64,000 nt of DNA from assembly GCA_948567375.1 (NCBI GenBank), contig OX419758.1, forward strand, positions 14,017,001-14,081,000. The letters are read 5' to 3'. Under the pieces are notes generated by a model. That model worked only from the letters and a program-made list of their open reading frames with translations, searched no databases and was not told where the DNA came from. The position numbers were made by a program, and so were the translations under genes. Below are positions 40,001 through 49,919 of the stretch, piece by piece; position 1 is the first letter of the stretch; each line of letters opens with the position of its first letter. The stretch comes from Lunularia cruciata (lineage: Eukaryota > Streptophyta > Marchantiopsida > Lunulariales > Lunulariaceae).

Positions 40001-40484
40001 GCAACAAGTGGCATTGCTGCTTGCTTGCTTAAGCAAAGATGAATGGCATGTTATTCTTTGGCAATACCGTTGTAGCCGCATGAGCAATCAATGTGCAATG
40101 TTAACGCGAGGTCAAACTTGGCGGCCAATATTAGAGAGACGGATTTGATCATATGGGACAAGGTGCCAATGGCACACCACTATGCTATCAAGGCCGTCAA
40201 TCATACACTTGGGGACTTGCTTGAGTTTGATGTACCCTTTGGAGGAAAAGCGGTCTTGTTTGGTAGTGAATTTTAACAAATTCTTCCTATGGTGTTAAGG
40301 TGGTCAAAATGCAACTATCAATGCTTGTCTGAAGAAGTGGCATCTATAGCCTTTGATGACAACATTTAAATTAACAACCAACATGAATTCTTGTCATGAA
40401 TTCCAATCCTTCTTGCTTGATGTTAGCAAAGGCAGAATTGCACAACGGTTTGATGTCTCAAGATCAATGATCACGATTGGTAAT
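37076..40484 (+). pseudogene. Helitron RepHel, N-terminal, Rep and first helicase part
   Basis: The N domain includes CCHNGKV, DGIYSFFVHGKLYHQIG and CDIVVHKHGGGLKCI. The Rep domain has the metal-binding H-x-H as PHMHLLVWL (38475-38501), HMLHGPCGDTNPHCPCMHDG, and a KYLHKN string at 38886-38903. The usual family motif there is KYLxKY, so the second tyrosine is lost. The linker contains LFATLLVFGDPVDPLSLL. The helicase begins with LDGPSSTSKT at 39911-39940, where Walker A should be GPGGTGKT, so three glycines are serines. DLIIWDKVPMAHHYAIKAV and PFGGKAVLFGSEF follow, with lysine where the DE pair should be. Frames are broken about seven times. It is inactive but clearly RepHel. Confidence 0.8.
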
Positions 40485-40909
40485 TGTAACAATATGGAGT
40501 TTAGCAACAAAGTTAGTGGGGATTACAAAGTAGCACATAAGACAAATTAGCCTAGAAGATTCCAAAAGTATATAGGAAGCTTCTTGGAAAGCTTCCCGAC
40601 TAGCTTAGCTTGCACCTCAAGTAAGTAGCTTCTAGAAGGAAGCTTCTAGAAACTTCCAACTAGCTTAGCTTGCATGCCAAGTAGGCAGCTTCTAGAAGGA
40701 ACTTCTTGAGAAGCTTCCTAGTTAACTTGGCTTGCACTCTAAGAAAGTGGCTTGAGGAAGCTTCTTAAGAAGCTTCTCAAGGGGCTTGTATGCTACCTAT
40801 AAATACCAAGGCCAAAGCTCATGCTAGGCATTCAGAGTTTTCCCTCATTCAAGTGTCCCAATGTGAATTTCCATTCTCCTATTTCTCTCATCGGATTTGG
40901 TCTTTTACA
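40485..40909 (+). repeat. 5' LTR of gypsy copy 2
   Basis: This 425-base repeat has boundaries TGTAACA...TTTTACA. TATAAATA at 40798-40805 marks the likely promoter. Upstream of it the U3 region is made of near-palindromic AGCTTCTAGAAGGAAGCTTC blocks separated by TAGCTTAGCTTGCA strings. Confidence 0.93.
40644..40656. promoter_or_regulatory. Heat-shock-element-like site in 5' LTR
   Basis: TTCtaGAAacTTC is the exact three-unit TTCnnGAAnnTTC pattern, about 140 bases upstream of the LTR TATA box. A two-unit TTCtaGAA lies at 40630-40637, and further GAAgcTTC units surround it. Binding by heat-shock factors is inferred from the pattern. Confidence 0.5.
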
Positions 40910-40910
40910 T

Positions 40911-40922
40911 TGGTATTAGAGC
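40911..40922 (+). promoter_or_regulatory. Primer-binding site, initiator-Met tRNA type (gypsy)
   Basis: TGGTATTAGAGC lies one base after the 5' LTR. It differs at one position from the sequence complementary to the 3' end of initiator methionine tRNA. Confidence 0.85.
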
Positions 40923-41180
40923 AAGAATGGGATGGATGGAGTTTATGGATCACCAAATCCACTTCCACCAAACCATTGGGATTTTCATGTCCAAATACTA
41001 CCAAAGTATTGTTTCACACAATTCATCACCTCGCACTTTGGACAAGATTTTCTGCATATGATCACCATATCGGTGGAACCCTTGGTGCTTCTAGTTGTAA
41101 CTTATGGAGAACAGTGGACATGCTATTTCTATGTGTTAATAAATTAGATAGATTGAGAGTGGTGTGATAGAGGAGCAACC

Positions 41181-42090
41181 ATGGCGGCAATACTTGATGT
41201 TATCCTTGGTATGCAACAACAAATTGAGCACCTTACTCGATTGTTGGATGAACGAGATCTTCGACAACAAGAGCAAGTGGAGAGAGTACCAATTCTAGAA
41301 GGAGAAGATCAGATCAGATTCCCTAAACCTAAGGTTTTTGAAGGCAAGAATATCCAAGGTGTAGTGGAGAATTTTGTGTTTGATTGTGAACGGTATATTG
41401 AAGCTACCAATCTACAAGATGAGCAAAAATAGATTCTCTTGGCTTCTAGCCAATTAGATGGAGTAGCAAAGCTATGGTGGAGATTTTGAGTGGAGCGAGT
41501 TGAATGACAAATGGTTGCACCAATCTTAACATGGGCAGAATTCAAGAGTGCAATAATTAGTTGGTTCCAAGCTATAAATGCCACACAAACTACACGGGAT
41601 AAGTTGGCATAATTGAAACAGATTGGCTCTATAAGAAGTTACATCATGTAGTTCCAAAACACCATCATGCAAATTCTAGATGTATTGGAAGGTGAAGCTC
41701 TGGATCGATTTGTGAGGGGCTTGAAGGCGAGAACCAAATTAGAGGTAACCATGTGAGAGCCACAACACTTGGAGGAAGCCATGCGGTTGGCCAAACGTTT
41801 TGATCCCTTGGTGACAACAACTTGGTCTTGACCTTGACCTCCACAAAGCCTACCAATACATTACACACAAGTGGAGGAGCCAACACCAATGGAGATTGAT
41901 GCAATTCAACGAAGACCGCTTGGCACTACAGATAAGGAGAAACTACAACAAAATGGTGGTTGTTTTTATTGTTGGCAATTGGGGCATCGCATTGTTGAAT
42001 GTCCACTCAAGAATGGACAACCTTGACAAGTTGCCCAAGTGGAGGTTGTGGAGTGGAATGATCAAGGAAACGAGGAATCCCAATAGGAAA
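41181..42090 (+). pseudogene. Gypsy gag with zinc knuckle, broken
   Basis: The frame opens at 41181 with a coiled, charged N-terminus (IEHLTRLLDERDLRQQEQVE) followed by the capsid-like ENFVFDCERYIEATNLQDEQ and, after a stop at 41430, LDGVAKLWWRF. The nucleocapsid knuckle C-F-Y-C-W-Q-L-G-H-R-I-V-E-C is at about 41961-42003 in another frame and has the C-x2-C-x4-H-x4-C spacing. Gag would package element RNA. At least four stops or shifts prevent translation. Confidence 0.8.
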
Positions 42091-42112
42091 TTTTGAGCCG
42101 CCTATTGGGAGC

Positions 42113-42508
42113 TTGATTAGTTCCAATGGGATTGAAGGCTTGACCTATGCAAGTTTGCTTCACTTGCAAGGTATGATATCTAATCGAGGTTGTAGGATTT
42201 TGGTTGATTCTAGAAGTTCAAAGAAGTGCATGTCTATGCAAGTAGCAAAGGAATTGGGTATTCCTATCAAGCCAGTGATTGGAAGTAGTTTGATGATAGC
42301 AGATGGTAGAAAGGGTTATGCATTCCGCACCTTGCATCCTGTTACCTTCAAGATTGGGAAGGAGTATTTGGAGTGTATGAGGTTTGTAGTGGCACCTCTA
42401 CACTATGATATCATTCTAGGTCTACCTTGGCTTGAATGTCATAAGGTTCAATTTGATTGGACCCGATCCAAATTCAAGTACCATACCAAGGTAGGAATTT
42501 CCGATTAG
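42113..42508 (+). pseudogene. Gypsy aspartic protease region
   Basis: An open stretch of 131 codons contains ILVDSRSSKKCMSMQVAKEL (about 42196-42258), then HYDIILGLPWLECHKVQFDW. In active relatives the catalytic site reads D-S-G; here glycine is arginine, so even this open stretch could not be active. The following region (42505-42800) holds a short repeated EGKF/DGKFAKK-like linker leading to RT. Confidence 0.75.
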
Positions 42509-42879
42509 GTTGTCTGGCACCTCTGAGTAAGACACCTAAGAATAGTCAGTCCTAAGTTGGGAAGGTTGTCAAGAAGGTAGCCATAGAGCGAACCTTGAAG
42601 GAAGTGGAGTCCCAAGATGGGAAGTTTGCCAAGAAGGTAACCTTTGAGCAAGCTTGGAAGAGAGATGAGTCCATAGAAGGGAAGTTTGTTAGTAAAGCAA
42701 CCATAGAGCATGCTTTGGAGGAAGATAAGTCTGTATTTGCGGTGTAGATCAAGCCAATTGCACAAGACCAATCTATGGAGGACCAAGAGCCTCATCAAGA
42801 AATGGTTGATCGGATAGTTAAGGAGTTTTCGGACTTGTTTTAGGATGATTTTCCAAAGGGATTACCCTCCAATCGAGGT

Positions 42880-43720
42880 ATGCCTTTCAAGATTGAGTTA
42901 TTGCTAGGGAGTACTCTAGTGAGTAGACCAATCTATTGGGTCTCACCAAAGGAGTTGGAGGAGTTGCGAACAACATTTACAGAGTTGTTGCAGAAGGATT
43001 TCATATGACATAGTACCTCTCCTTGGGGAGCACCAGTACTATTTGTTCCAAAGAAGGATGGAGGACTTTGTTTTTGTATTGATTATCGTGGGCTCAATAA
43101 GCAAATCATGAAGAATGCATATCCCTTACCTTGGATCGATGACTTGCTTGATCAACTAAGTGGAGCACGCTACTTTTCCAGGTTAGATCTTCACAGCGGC
43201 TATTGGCAAATTCCTATTGAGAGAGAGGATGTGCAAAAGACTGCCTTTCGTACAAGGTATGGGCATTTTGAGTGGAGAGTTCTACCTTATGGACTCACTA
43301 ATGCTCCTGCAGTCTTCATAGATCAAATGCATTGGGTGTTGGATGGACTATTGGATTGGTCCATGGTGATGTTCTTGGATGATATCTTATTTTATAGTAA
43401 GACAGAGGTAGAACATGTGAATCATGTGTGAGAAGTCCTAAGATGACTACAACAATGGAAATTTTACTGCAAGAAGTCAAAGTGTGCCTTTTGGCAAAAG
43501 GAGGTAACCTTCTTGGGTCATAAGATCTCATCAGAGGGGATCAAGATGGAAGAAGAGAAGATCAAGGCCATTACTGATTGGCCTACCCCAAAGGATGCTA
43601 CAAAAGTATGGGCATTCCATGGATTGGCCAGTTTTTACCAACGGTTCATCCATTATTATGCTCATATGGTTGCACCATTGACTGACCTCTTGGGAAAGAA
43701 CTTGAGCTTCCGGTAGACCA
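42880..43720 (+). pseudogene. Gypsy reverse transcriptase
   Basis: The region shows PLLVPKKDGG-like wording at 43040, then from 43108 an open frame with [33 protein letters not shown] and [16 protein letters not shown]. The catalytic motif is FLDD at 43372-43383, which in most relatives is Y-x-D-D. GHKISSEGIKMEEEKIKAI follows at 43513. A stop near 43005 and another at about 43428 break the frame. This is the best preserved part of pol. Confidence 0.85.
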
Positions 43721-45660
43721 CCAAGCATGAAGAAGTATTATAGAAGTTAAAGCATATGGTGTCTTCAAGAGCCATTCTTCAACCATATGATCCTCAACTA
43801 CCCTATGTAGTTGATTTTGATGCTTCTTACTTTGCAATTGGAGCCATGTTGCAACAAGAATTCCTAGATGGACTCCATCCCATTGCCTTTGTGTCATGTT
43901 GACTCAATACGGTTGAACAAAACTACTCTAATCGAGATCAAGAACAACTTGCAATGGTATACGCCACCAAGGTATGGAGGCATTACCTCTTGGGGAAACA
44001 AGTGATCATGCAAACTGATCACAACCCATGTTGCAGACCTTACACTTGGAACACATGAAGAGTTGATATCATCGATGGGAGGAACAACTCCAACTGTATG
44101 ACATAAAACTTGAGTACAAACCAGGTCAATTCCATGTCATCCCTGATGCTTTATCACAATGACCTAATTTGAAGTCTCTTCCTCTCATCACAATGGCAAT
44201 TTCAATGGTATCAGTTGACTCCAAGGTCTAAAACAAGTTTCAATCAAAGCTCTACACCAAGATCACTTCTTCCAAATGGTATAGGGTTGCCTTACGGCAT
44301 GCGATAAGGAGTACAACACCTTCTCCATCAAATAGGGCCTTTTATTCCATGAGGATTGGATCTATGTTCCAACTAAAGGTGATCTTTGACTTGTGCGCCT
44401 TCAAGAAGCCCATGATTTACCCATTGTGGGTCACATAGGTGTGGACAAGACCTTGAGTACCCTCCAACGTCAATGGTGGTGGCCCAACATGACACAAGAT
44501 GTTCAAGAATTTGTCCAATCATGTGAGAGCTGCCAATGTAACAAGGCCAATAACCAAAAGCCGAGTGGAATCCTTCAACCACTCACTATTCCATCCGCTC
44601 ACTGGGAGCATGTGAGCTTGGATCTCATCACATCCTTGCCAAAGACAAAACAAGGACACACTACAATCATGGTGTTTGTGGATAAGCTTAGTAAATCCAC
44701 TTGGCACCAACTTGTGATATTGTGGATGCTCCAACCTTAGCACAAATCTACTTCAACAATGTCTTCAAGCATCATGGGATACCATGTGTACTCATCTCCA
44801 ATCATGGTCCTCAATTTACCGGGAAGTTTTGGCAAGCACTCTTCTAGATACTTGGCACTAAGCTTGCTTTGTCCATGGCCTATCATCCTCAAACTGATGG
44901 ACAAACCAAACGTGCAAATCGTACATTGGAGGATATGTTGCATGCCTTTGTCAATGTCCACCATACCAATTGGGACGAATGTTTTGCAGCTGCAGAATTT
45001 GCCTACAACAATTCTAAACAAGCAAGCACCGGATTTTCTCCTTTCTTTCTCAATTTTGGCCAAGATTTGCTTGTTTTAGATTCTCTTCTTGCTCCACCTC
45101 CATCTCAAGTTCCTCATACTTCCACATTCTTGACCACTATATCCCTATCTCTCCAACAAGCCAAGTCTCACATCCTTGTTGCTCAAAATTGCTAAAAACA
45201 ATATGCAGACCACCATCGTTGTGATCTCACCTTTGAAGTTGGTGATAAAGTCATGCTATCCTCTAGTAACCTCCCTCTCCTACTTGATACCCAAGTTCAT
45301 AAACTTGCACCTAATTGGATAGGACCCTTTGATATCACCCAAATTGTCTCTCCTATTGCTTATCAAATTGCCTTGCCTTGTCACATGTGTATCCATCTTG
45401 TCTTTCATGTTTACAAGTTGAAACCCTTTGTTCCTAACCCCTCTTTCTTTTCCTCTTGAGTCCAACCTCCCCCTCTTCCTGTCCCTATCAATGATCATGA
45501 GGAGTACAAAGTTGATCGTATCCTTGCACATTGCCATCTCCAACAAGGCCGTCACCAACATATGGAGTACACGTTCCTTTGGAAAGGGTATCCCCTTCAT
45601 GATGCTACGTGGGAACCTCTTTCTCACCTCTAGAATGCACAAATGGCCATCCAAGAATTT
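43720..45660 (+). pseudogene. Gypsy RNase H, integrase and chromodomain
   Basis: RNase H words (YVVDFDASYFAIGAMLQQEF, about 43800-43865; QEQLAMVYATKVWRHYLLGK) are followed by the integrase. Its zinc part is HDLPIVGHIGVDKT...CESCQC (44411-44540) and its core is WEHVSLDLITSLPKTKQGHT, then MAYHPQTDGQTKRANRTLED (44872-44931). A chromodomain ends the protein (about 45500-45620) with YTFLWKGYPLHDATWEPL. The chromodomain marks the chromovirus lineage. Stops occur at several places, for example around 43720, 43903 and 44740. Confidence 0.85.
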
Positions 45661-45708
45661 GAAGCTTCACTGGCGATGAGGACGTCACCAACTAGCGGCA
45701 GGGGAATA

Positions 45709-46134
45709 TGTAACAGTATGGAGTTTAGCAACAAAGTTAGTCGGGATTACAAAGTAGCATATAAGACAAATTAGCTTAGAATATTCTAGAAGTATCTAGG
45801 AAGCTTCTTGGAAAGCTTCTTGACTAGCTTAGCTTGCACCTCAAGTAAGTAGCTTCTAGAAAGAAGCTTCTAGAAACTTCCAATTGGCTTAGCTTGCACA
45901 TCAAGTAGACAGTTTCTAGAAGGAAGCTTCTTGAGAAGCTTCCTAGTTAACTTGGCTTGCATTCTAAGAAAGCGGCTTGAGGAAGTTTCTTGAGAAGCTT
46001 CTCAAGGGGCTTGTATGCTACCTATAAATACCAAGGCCAAAGCTCATGCTAGGCATTTAGAGTTTTCCCTCATTCAAGTGTCCCAATGTGAGTTTCCATT
46101 CTCATATTTCTCTCCTTGGATTTGGTCTTTTATA
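45709..46134 (+). repeat. 3' LTR of gypsy copy 2
   Basis: This 426-base LTR directly follows the purine tract GGCAGGGGAATA and ends TTTTATA just before GTAAT. TATAAATA is at 46023-46030. Heat-shock-like arrays are GAAtaTTCtaGAA at 45779-45791 and a longer run at 45854-45880 with TTC/GAA cores at 45854, 45859, 45863, 45868, 45873 and 45878. Confidence 0.93.
45854..45880. promoter_or_regulatory. Long heat-shock-element-like array in 3' LTR
   Basis: Six alternating TTC and GAA cores lie within 27 bases. Spacing is the canonical two bases except for one single-base gap between the second and third core. The last three form TTCtaGAAacTTC. The array is about 145 bases upstream of the TATA box at 46023. 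Confidence 0.5.
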
Positions 46135-46245
46135 GTAATTCTCTTGATGGCATTATTGCTGACATCTTTGATGATCCTTTAGACTTCTTTAAATTGAGTC
46201 ATTCTTACCATTCACAACGAAGATGCTCAGATGATCAACCGCTAT
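46135..46245 (+). pseudogene. Helitron helicase continued after the gypsy insertion
   Basis: After the GTAAT duplication the helicase frame resumes without a shift: SLDGIIADIFDDPLDFF follows directly on the frame that stopped at 40484. A frameshift then leads to VILTIHNEDAQMIN, the conserved segment of Helitron helicases (usually AIL-P-NEDA--IN). The match breaks off at about 46245. Confidence 0.75.
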
Positions 46246-48946
46246 CGGGGAAATTGTAAGGTCTTGAGATTGCACCAAGCACCTGGCTGCATGTGCTTAG
46301 GCTGTCTTGTTGGTCATAGACTCGGCAATTCTTTTGTAGTCTGGCATTGGTTTTGTTCTCTGGCTTTATGACTGTAGCTTCTCTTGGGAGATAGCTTGTC
46401 GCTATTCTGGGTGTTGATCCTCATCAATGAATACTTGCATAGGCTTTAGGTTAAGGTTTTTGCTTGTTTCTATGATACTATTCCTGATCTATCATTCCAT
46501 ACTCTTTTCTTAGTATGTCATTCTTAGGTGGGTGGGGTTTTTGCTGTAACAGTCAGGTCTGGCCCAAAGCACAGACTTGGTGGGATTCATGGACTAGTCC
46601 ATAGGTCATGCAACCAATTTGACCTCGGGATTTGTCCAAAGACCTAATTCAATTCCGTGGACCAGATTGAGTGCCAAAGTTTTCATTCTTTTCTTATCAC
46701 TGTTTGCTTATCTTTCACATACACATTCATTCACAAGGAATGTCACTTCTATCACTACACCAAGTTCTCTAAATTTCATAAATTCTTTAGGATGATCAAA
46801 CTCAAACTCAATAGTTTTGCATCAAGCACATTGTCTAATCAAGCATATATAGAATAGGAAACACTTAGGTCCAAACTCCTATCCCTTACAACATTTAGCT
46901 TCTTGTTTGCAGTTCTCTGCATGATGCCCCAAGTTTTGCTCCTTGGCAGATCTCTTTGGTGATTCTCCCCTCTTGTCACTACGGGTTTGTACTATCATCA
47001 CCTCTGGCATCTCTCTCCTCACTCTCTTGCCATGTTCAGCCAGCAGATTTCTCTCAAAACTTCCTTTCTCTCTTGTCAACTCCTCAGTAGAGCATCCTCT
47101 CCAAACATCTCATGAATCCTAATGTCTCTCTTGATCTTGTCATAGTCTCCAGTCCAAATTCTTGTTCAAATTTCTCTTTCTTCCCGTCCTCTTGTCACAG
47201 TCCAAACTCTATGAAAATTCTATTGCAACCTCTCCAGCTTTTCCTTGCAAAAATTCTACTCCCACTATTCTGCACAAAGCAATTCAAAAATTCCTTTCTC
47301 TTGCACACCCACAAGTTCTTCCCAGCAAAATTTCTACTGTAGTCCTCTCTCTCCATCTTCTCCCTACAAAAATTCCTCTCCCACTGTTCTGCACAAAGAA
47401 ATTCAAAATTTCCTTTCTCTTGCACACCCACAAGTTCTTCCCTGCAAAATTTCTACTGTAGCCCTCTCTCTCCATCTTCTCCCTACAGAAATTCTACTCT
47501 TGCAGACCTTCATAATTCCCCTTCACATTCTGCAAAATTTGTCTTCCTGTAGCCTCACCAAACCACTTCACAGTCCTGCAAAAATTTCTTTCCTGCACTC
47601 TCACCAAACACTTCACAATCCTTCAAAAATTACCTCCTTCAACCACTCACAATCCTTTCATTTTTCTTGCAAAAATTGTCTTCTTGCAGCCTCACCAAAC
47701 CACTTCACAGTCCTGAAAAAATTGCCTCATGCAACCACTCACAACCCTTTTGTTTTTTCCTGCAAAATTTGTCTTCTTGCAGCCTCAGCAAACCCCTTCA
47801 CAGTCCTGCAAAAATTGCCTTCCTGCACCTCACCAAACCCCTTCACAATCCTGCCTTTTCCTTTGATAAATCTGCCCTATGTCCAAGCTTTCAACTCCTA
47901 CATTTTTCCAACCTTTACATTCTTGCAAAAATTTGCCTTCTTGCTATCCTTACAAACCCCTTCACAGTCTTGCAAAAATTGCCTTCCTACACCTCACTAA
48001 ACCCCTTCACATTCCTGCCTTTTCCTTTGATAAATCTGCCCTCTGTCCAAGCTTTCAACTCCTGCATTTTTCCAACCTTTACATTCCTGCAAAAATTTGC
48101 CTTCTTGCTATCCTCACAAAACCTTCACAGTCCTGCCCTTGCATTTGATACATCTCCCCTTTGTCTAAGCTTTCAACTCCCGCATTTCTCTAGTCTTTAC
48201 ATTCCTGTAAAATTTCTTCTTCTTGCACCTCACCAAAACCCCTTCACAGTCCTGCAAAAATTTCCTCTTGCAACCACTCACAACCCTTCACAGTCCTGCC
48301 CTTACATTTGATACATCTCTCCTCTGTCCAAGCTTTCAACTCTTGCATTTCTCCAGCCTTTACATTCTTGCAAAATTTCTTCTTCTTGCACCTCACCAAA
48401 ACCCCTTCACAGTCATGCAAAAATTGCCTCCTTGCTATCCCTCTCCAAATCCTTTGATGCTTCTCTCTTTTACTCCCAAACCTTCCACTCCTGCCCAAAA
48501 CCTGTCACCTCTCTCCAAGTCCTGTCCTCCCAGAAAACCTCTCCTCTCGAGCTGAGTTCCTTCACTATCCTCTAACTTTTTTCTTGATGTTATTCGCCAA
48601 ACCTTTCATTGTCAAAACTCCTCTAAAGCCTCCCAAAGTATTTCCAACGCAAAAGACTCTTTTTTGCTCCTCCACTAAGGAAAATACTCTTTCAATCCAA
48701 TAACGTAAACAAAACTTGAGCTAGTGTAACCCAACATTATTTCTTGGCTCAAGCCAGATTAAAAGACTCCTTGAGCTAATAAGACCATAAATTTTTTCGG
48801 GCTTCACAATAATATAGGAAATATCTCCCACGGCAAGGTAGCATAAAACCACACCTGAGACATTTTGACATAAATCCATGTTCCTTACAACAACTAGAAG
48901 AGAAAAAGAAAATTTATCACACCAAAAGCCTCAAGGGTACACGTGG
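46246..48946. mobile_element. Unclassified 2.7-kb insert inside the Helitron
   Basis: This stretch separates two adjoining parts of the Helitron helicase and has no recognisable protein. A pentamer GCTAT occurs immediately on each side (46241-46245 and 48947-48951) and could be a target-site duplication, but the insert lacks TG...CA ends, so the limits are tentative. The right half is a minisatellite (47250-48450); the left half has no recognised content. Confidence 0.4.
47252..48450. repeat. Compound minisatellite, C-rich on plus strand
   Basis: Two levels of repetition are visible. A 119-base unit is duplicated from about 47252 to 47490 (TGCACAAAG recurs at 47271 and 47390). Then AAGCTTTCAACTCC recurs at 47885, 48049, 48167 and 48330, spacing 164, 118 and 163 bases, within blocks built from CCCCTTCACAGTCCTGCAAA and similar strings. 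The long plus-strand frames over it (251 and 214 codons) encode a repetitive PFTVLQKLP-type peptide and look like by-products. Confidence 0.8.
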
Positions 48947-48959
48947 GCTATTTTCCAGA

Positions 48960-49480
48960 TGACATCGCCAAGTGACAAAGAAAATACCAAGAGATGTACA
49001 CATCTGCCTTAGCAGAGATTCCATAAACAATGATGATGGCGTCAATGCAAACAACTACCTAGTGGAGTTTCTCAACTCTCTTTTGTTCAATGGCCTTTCT
49101 CCACATAGGCTTGAGCTCAAAGTTGGCCAATTCATCATGATGTTGAGGAATCTGAATCCTTCCATGGCATTGTGCAATGGTACCCGTCTACAACTAACCA
49201 CAATTACAAGGTCTATTCTATCATGCAAGATTGTTGAATGGTAGTATATAGGGAGAGAAGTCTTGATCCAAAGAATTTGACATCCTAGCATTGATTCTCA
49301 ATATCCTTTTACCTTAAACAAGCAATAGTTTCTAGTCCCGAGTGCATTCTTAGTAACGGTCAATAAATTGCAAGGTGAGTCATTTGATTGTGTCAATATA
49401 TTCCTTAAAAATAAGGCATTTACACAAAATAGACTATATGTGGCATTTTTGTGATGTTGTTATTTGAAAAAGGTCAAGGT
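48960..49480 (+). pseudogene. Helitron helicase C-terminal part
   Basis: The open frame at 48972-49244 reads TKKIPRDVHICLSRDSINND, then YLVEFLNSLLFNGLSPHRLE, LKVGQFIMMLRNLNPSMALC and NGTRLQLTTITRSIL. This is the characteristic ending of Helitron PIF1-like helicases (family wording LNSL-P-GLPPH-LELK-G-P-MLLRNL, then GLCNGTRL). Beyond it, other frames give YPFTLNKQ, then VTVNKLQGESFDCVNIFL and TQNRLYVAF (49300-49455), the final conserved helicase motif. Stops and frameshifts separate the pieces. Confidence 0.85.
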
Positions 49481-49537
49481 TGCTAACAAGATGTCCACAA
49501 TGCCATTACAATAGATAATTTCACACTTAGAGAAGCT

Positions 49538-49617
49538 ATTGTAGACTAAAGCCAAAGTTAAATCTTTACATGTTTGGGGTTCATGCATTACAACATCCCT
49601 TGGCTTTAGTCTACAAT
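49538..49617. repeat. Perfect 18-base inverted repeat with 44-base loop
   Basis: ATTGTAGACTAAAGCCAA at 49538-49555 is exactly complementary to TTGGCTTTAGTCTACAAT at 49600-49617. It starts about 60 bases after the Helitron helicase similarity ends. The flanks show no further pairing. It could be a terminal hairpin of an element, a foldback remnant or a small-RNA precursor. Confidence 0.8.
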
Positions 49618-49919
49618 TGTGAATCTAAATGCTTGGCATTTTAGTTGAAACAATTTAACATATGAAACTCTAATAAACTGCATTGCATTAACATACATTG
49701 TGCAATCAAAGAGCACGCCAACTGTTAGTACTGCACAAGTTAGTTGAAATGACAAATGGCAAATTGTTTAAGCTTGATGCTTCTATACTTCCCTTGCAAT
49801 TTGTCACATATGGATAGAGTGGTCCAAGAGTGCTTGACATTACCATATGGCACAAACAAGCTAGCATATGGACCTTTAGTAGTTGCAGAGTCCTCCTTCC
49901 TATGGTTTGGTTATTGGGT

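Larger units (their letters stand above)
40485..46134 (+). mobile_element. Full-length Ty3/gypsy chromovirus (copy 2)
   Basis: The element is 5650 bases with 5' LTR 40485-40909, primer site 40911-40922, gag, protease, RT, RNase H, integrase, chromodomain, polypurine tract 45697-45708 and 3' LTR 45709-46134. It is flanked by the perfect duplication GTAAT (40480-40484 and 46135-46139). By hand alignment its LTRs differ at about 29 of 426 positions, mostly transitions, so it is an old insertion decaying in methylated DNA. Stops in every domain make it non-autonomous now. It lies inside the helicase frame of the Helitron, hence it is younger than that element. Confidence 0.93.
37040..49480 (+). 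mobile_element. Autonomous Helitron (RepHel), degenerate and interrupted
   Basis: Collinear pieces of a plant Helitron RepHel protein extend over this interval. They are the Helitron-like N domain (37076-37950), the HUH Rep domain (38470-39200), a linker (39314-39720), a PIF1-type helicase (39850-40484), more helicase (46135-46245) and the helicase C-terminal part (48960-49480). Helitrons are thought to move by rolling-circle replication. The two gaps are insertions: a complete gypsy element and a repeat-rich stretch. I could not identify the terminal TC and CTRR ends, so the outer limits are approximate. Confidence 0.8.

Noticed and set aside
40091-40276. Cellular PIF1 helicase gene
   Set aside because: The wording is of Helitron helicases, the Rep and N domains lie upstream in the same orientation, and there are no introns, so it belongs to the transposon.
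47245-48311. Open frames of 251 and 214 codons as protein-coding genes
   Set aside because: Their peptides simply mirror the minisatellite units and lie in an insert within a dead Helitron. No start context or domain supports a gene.
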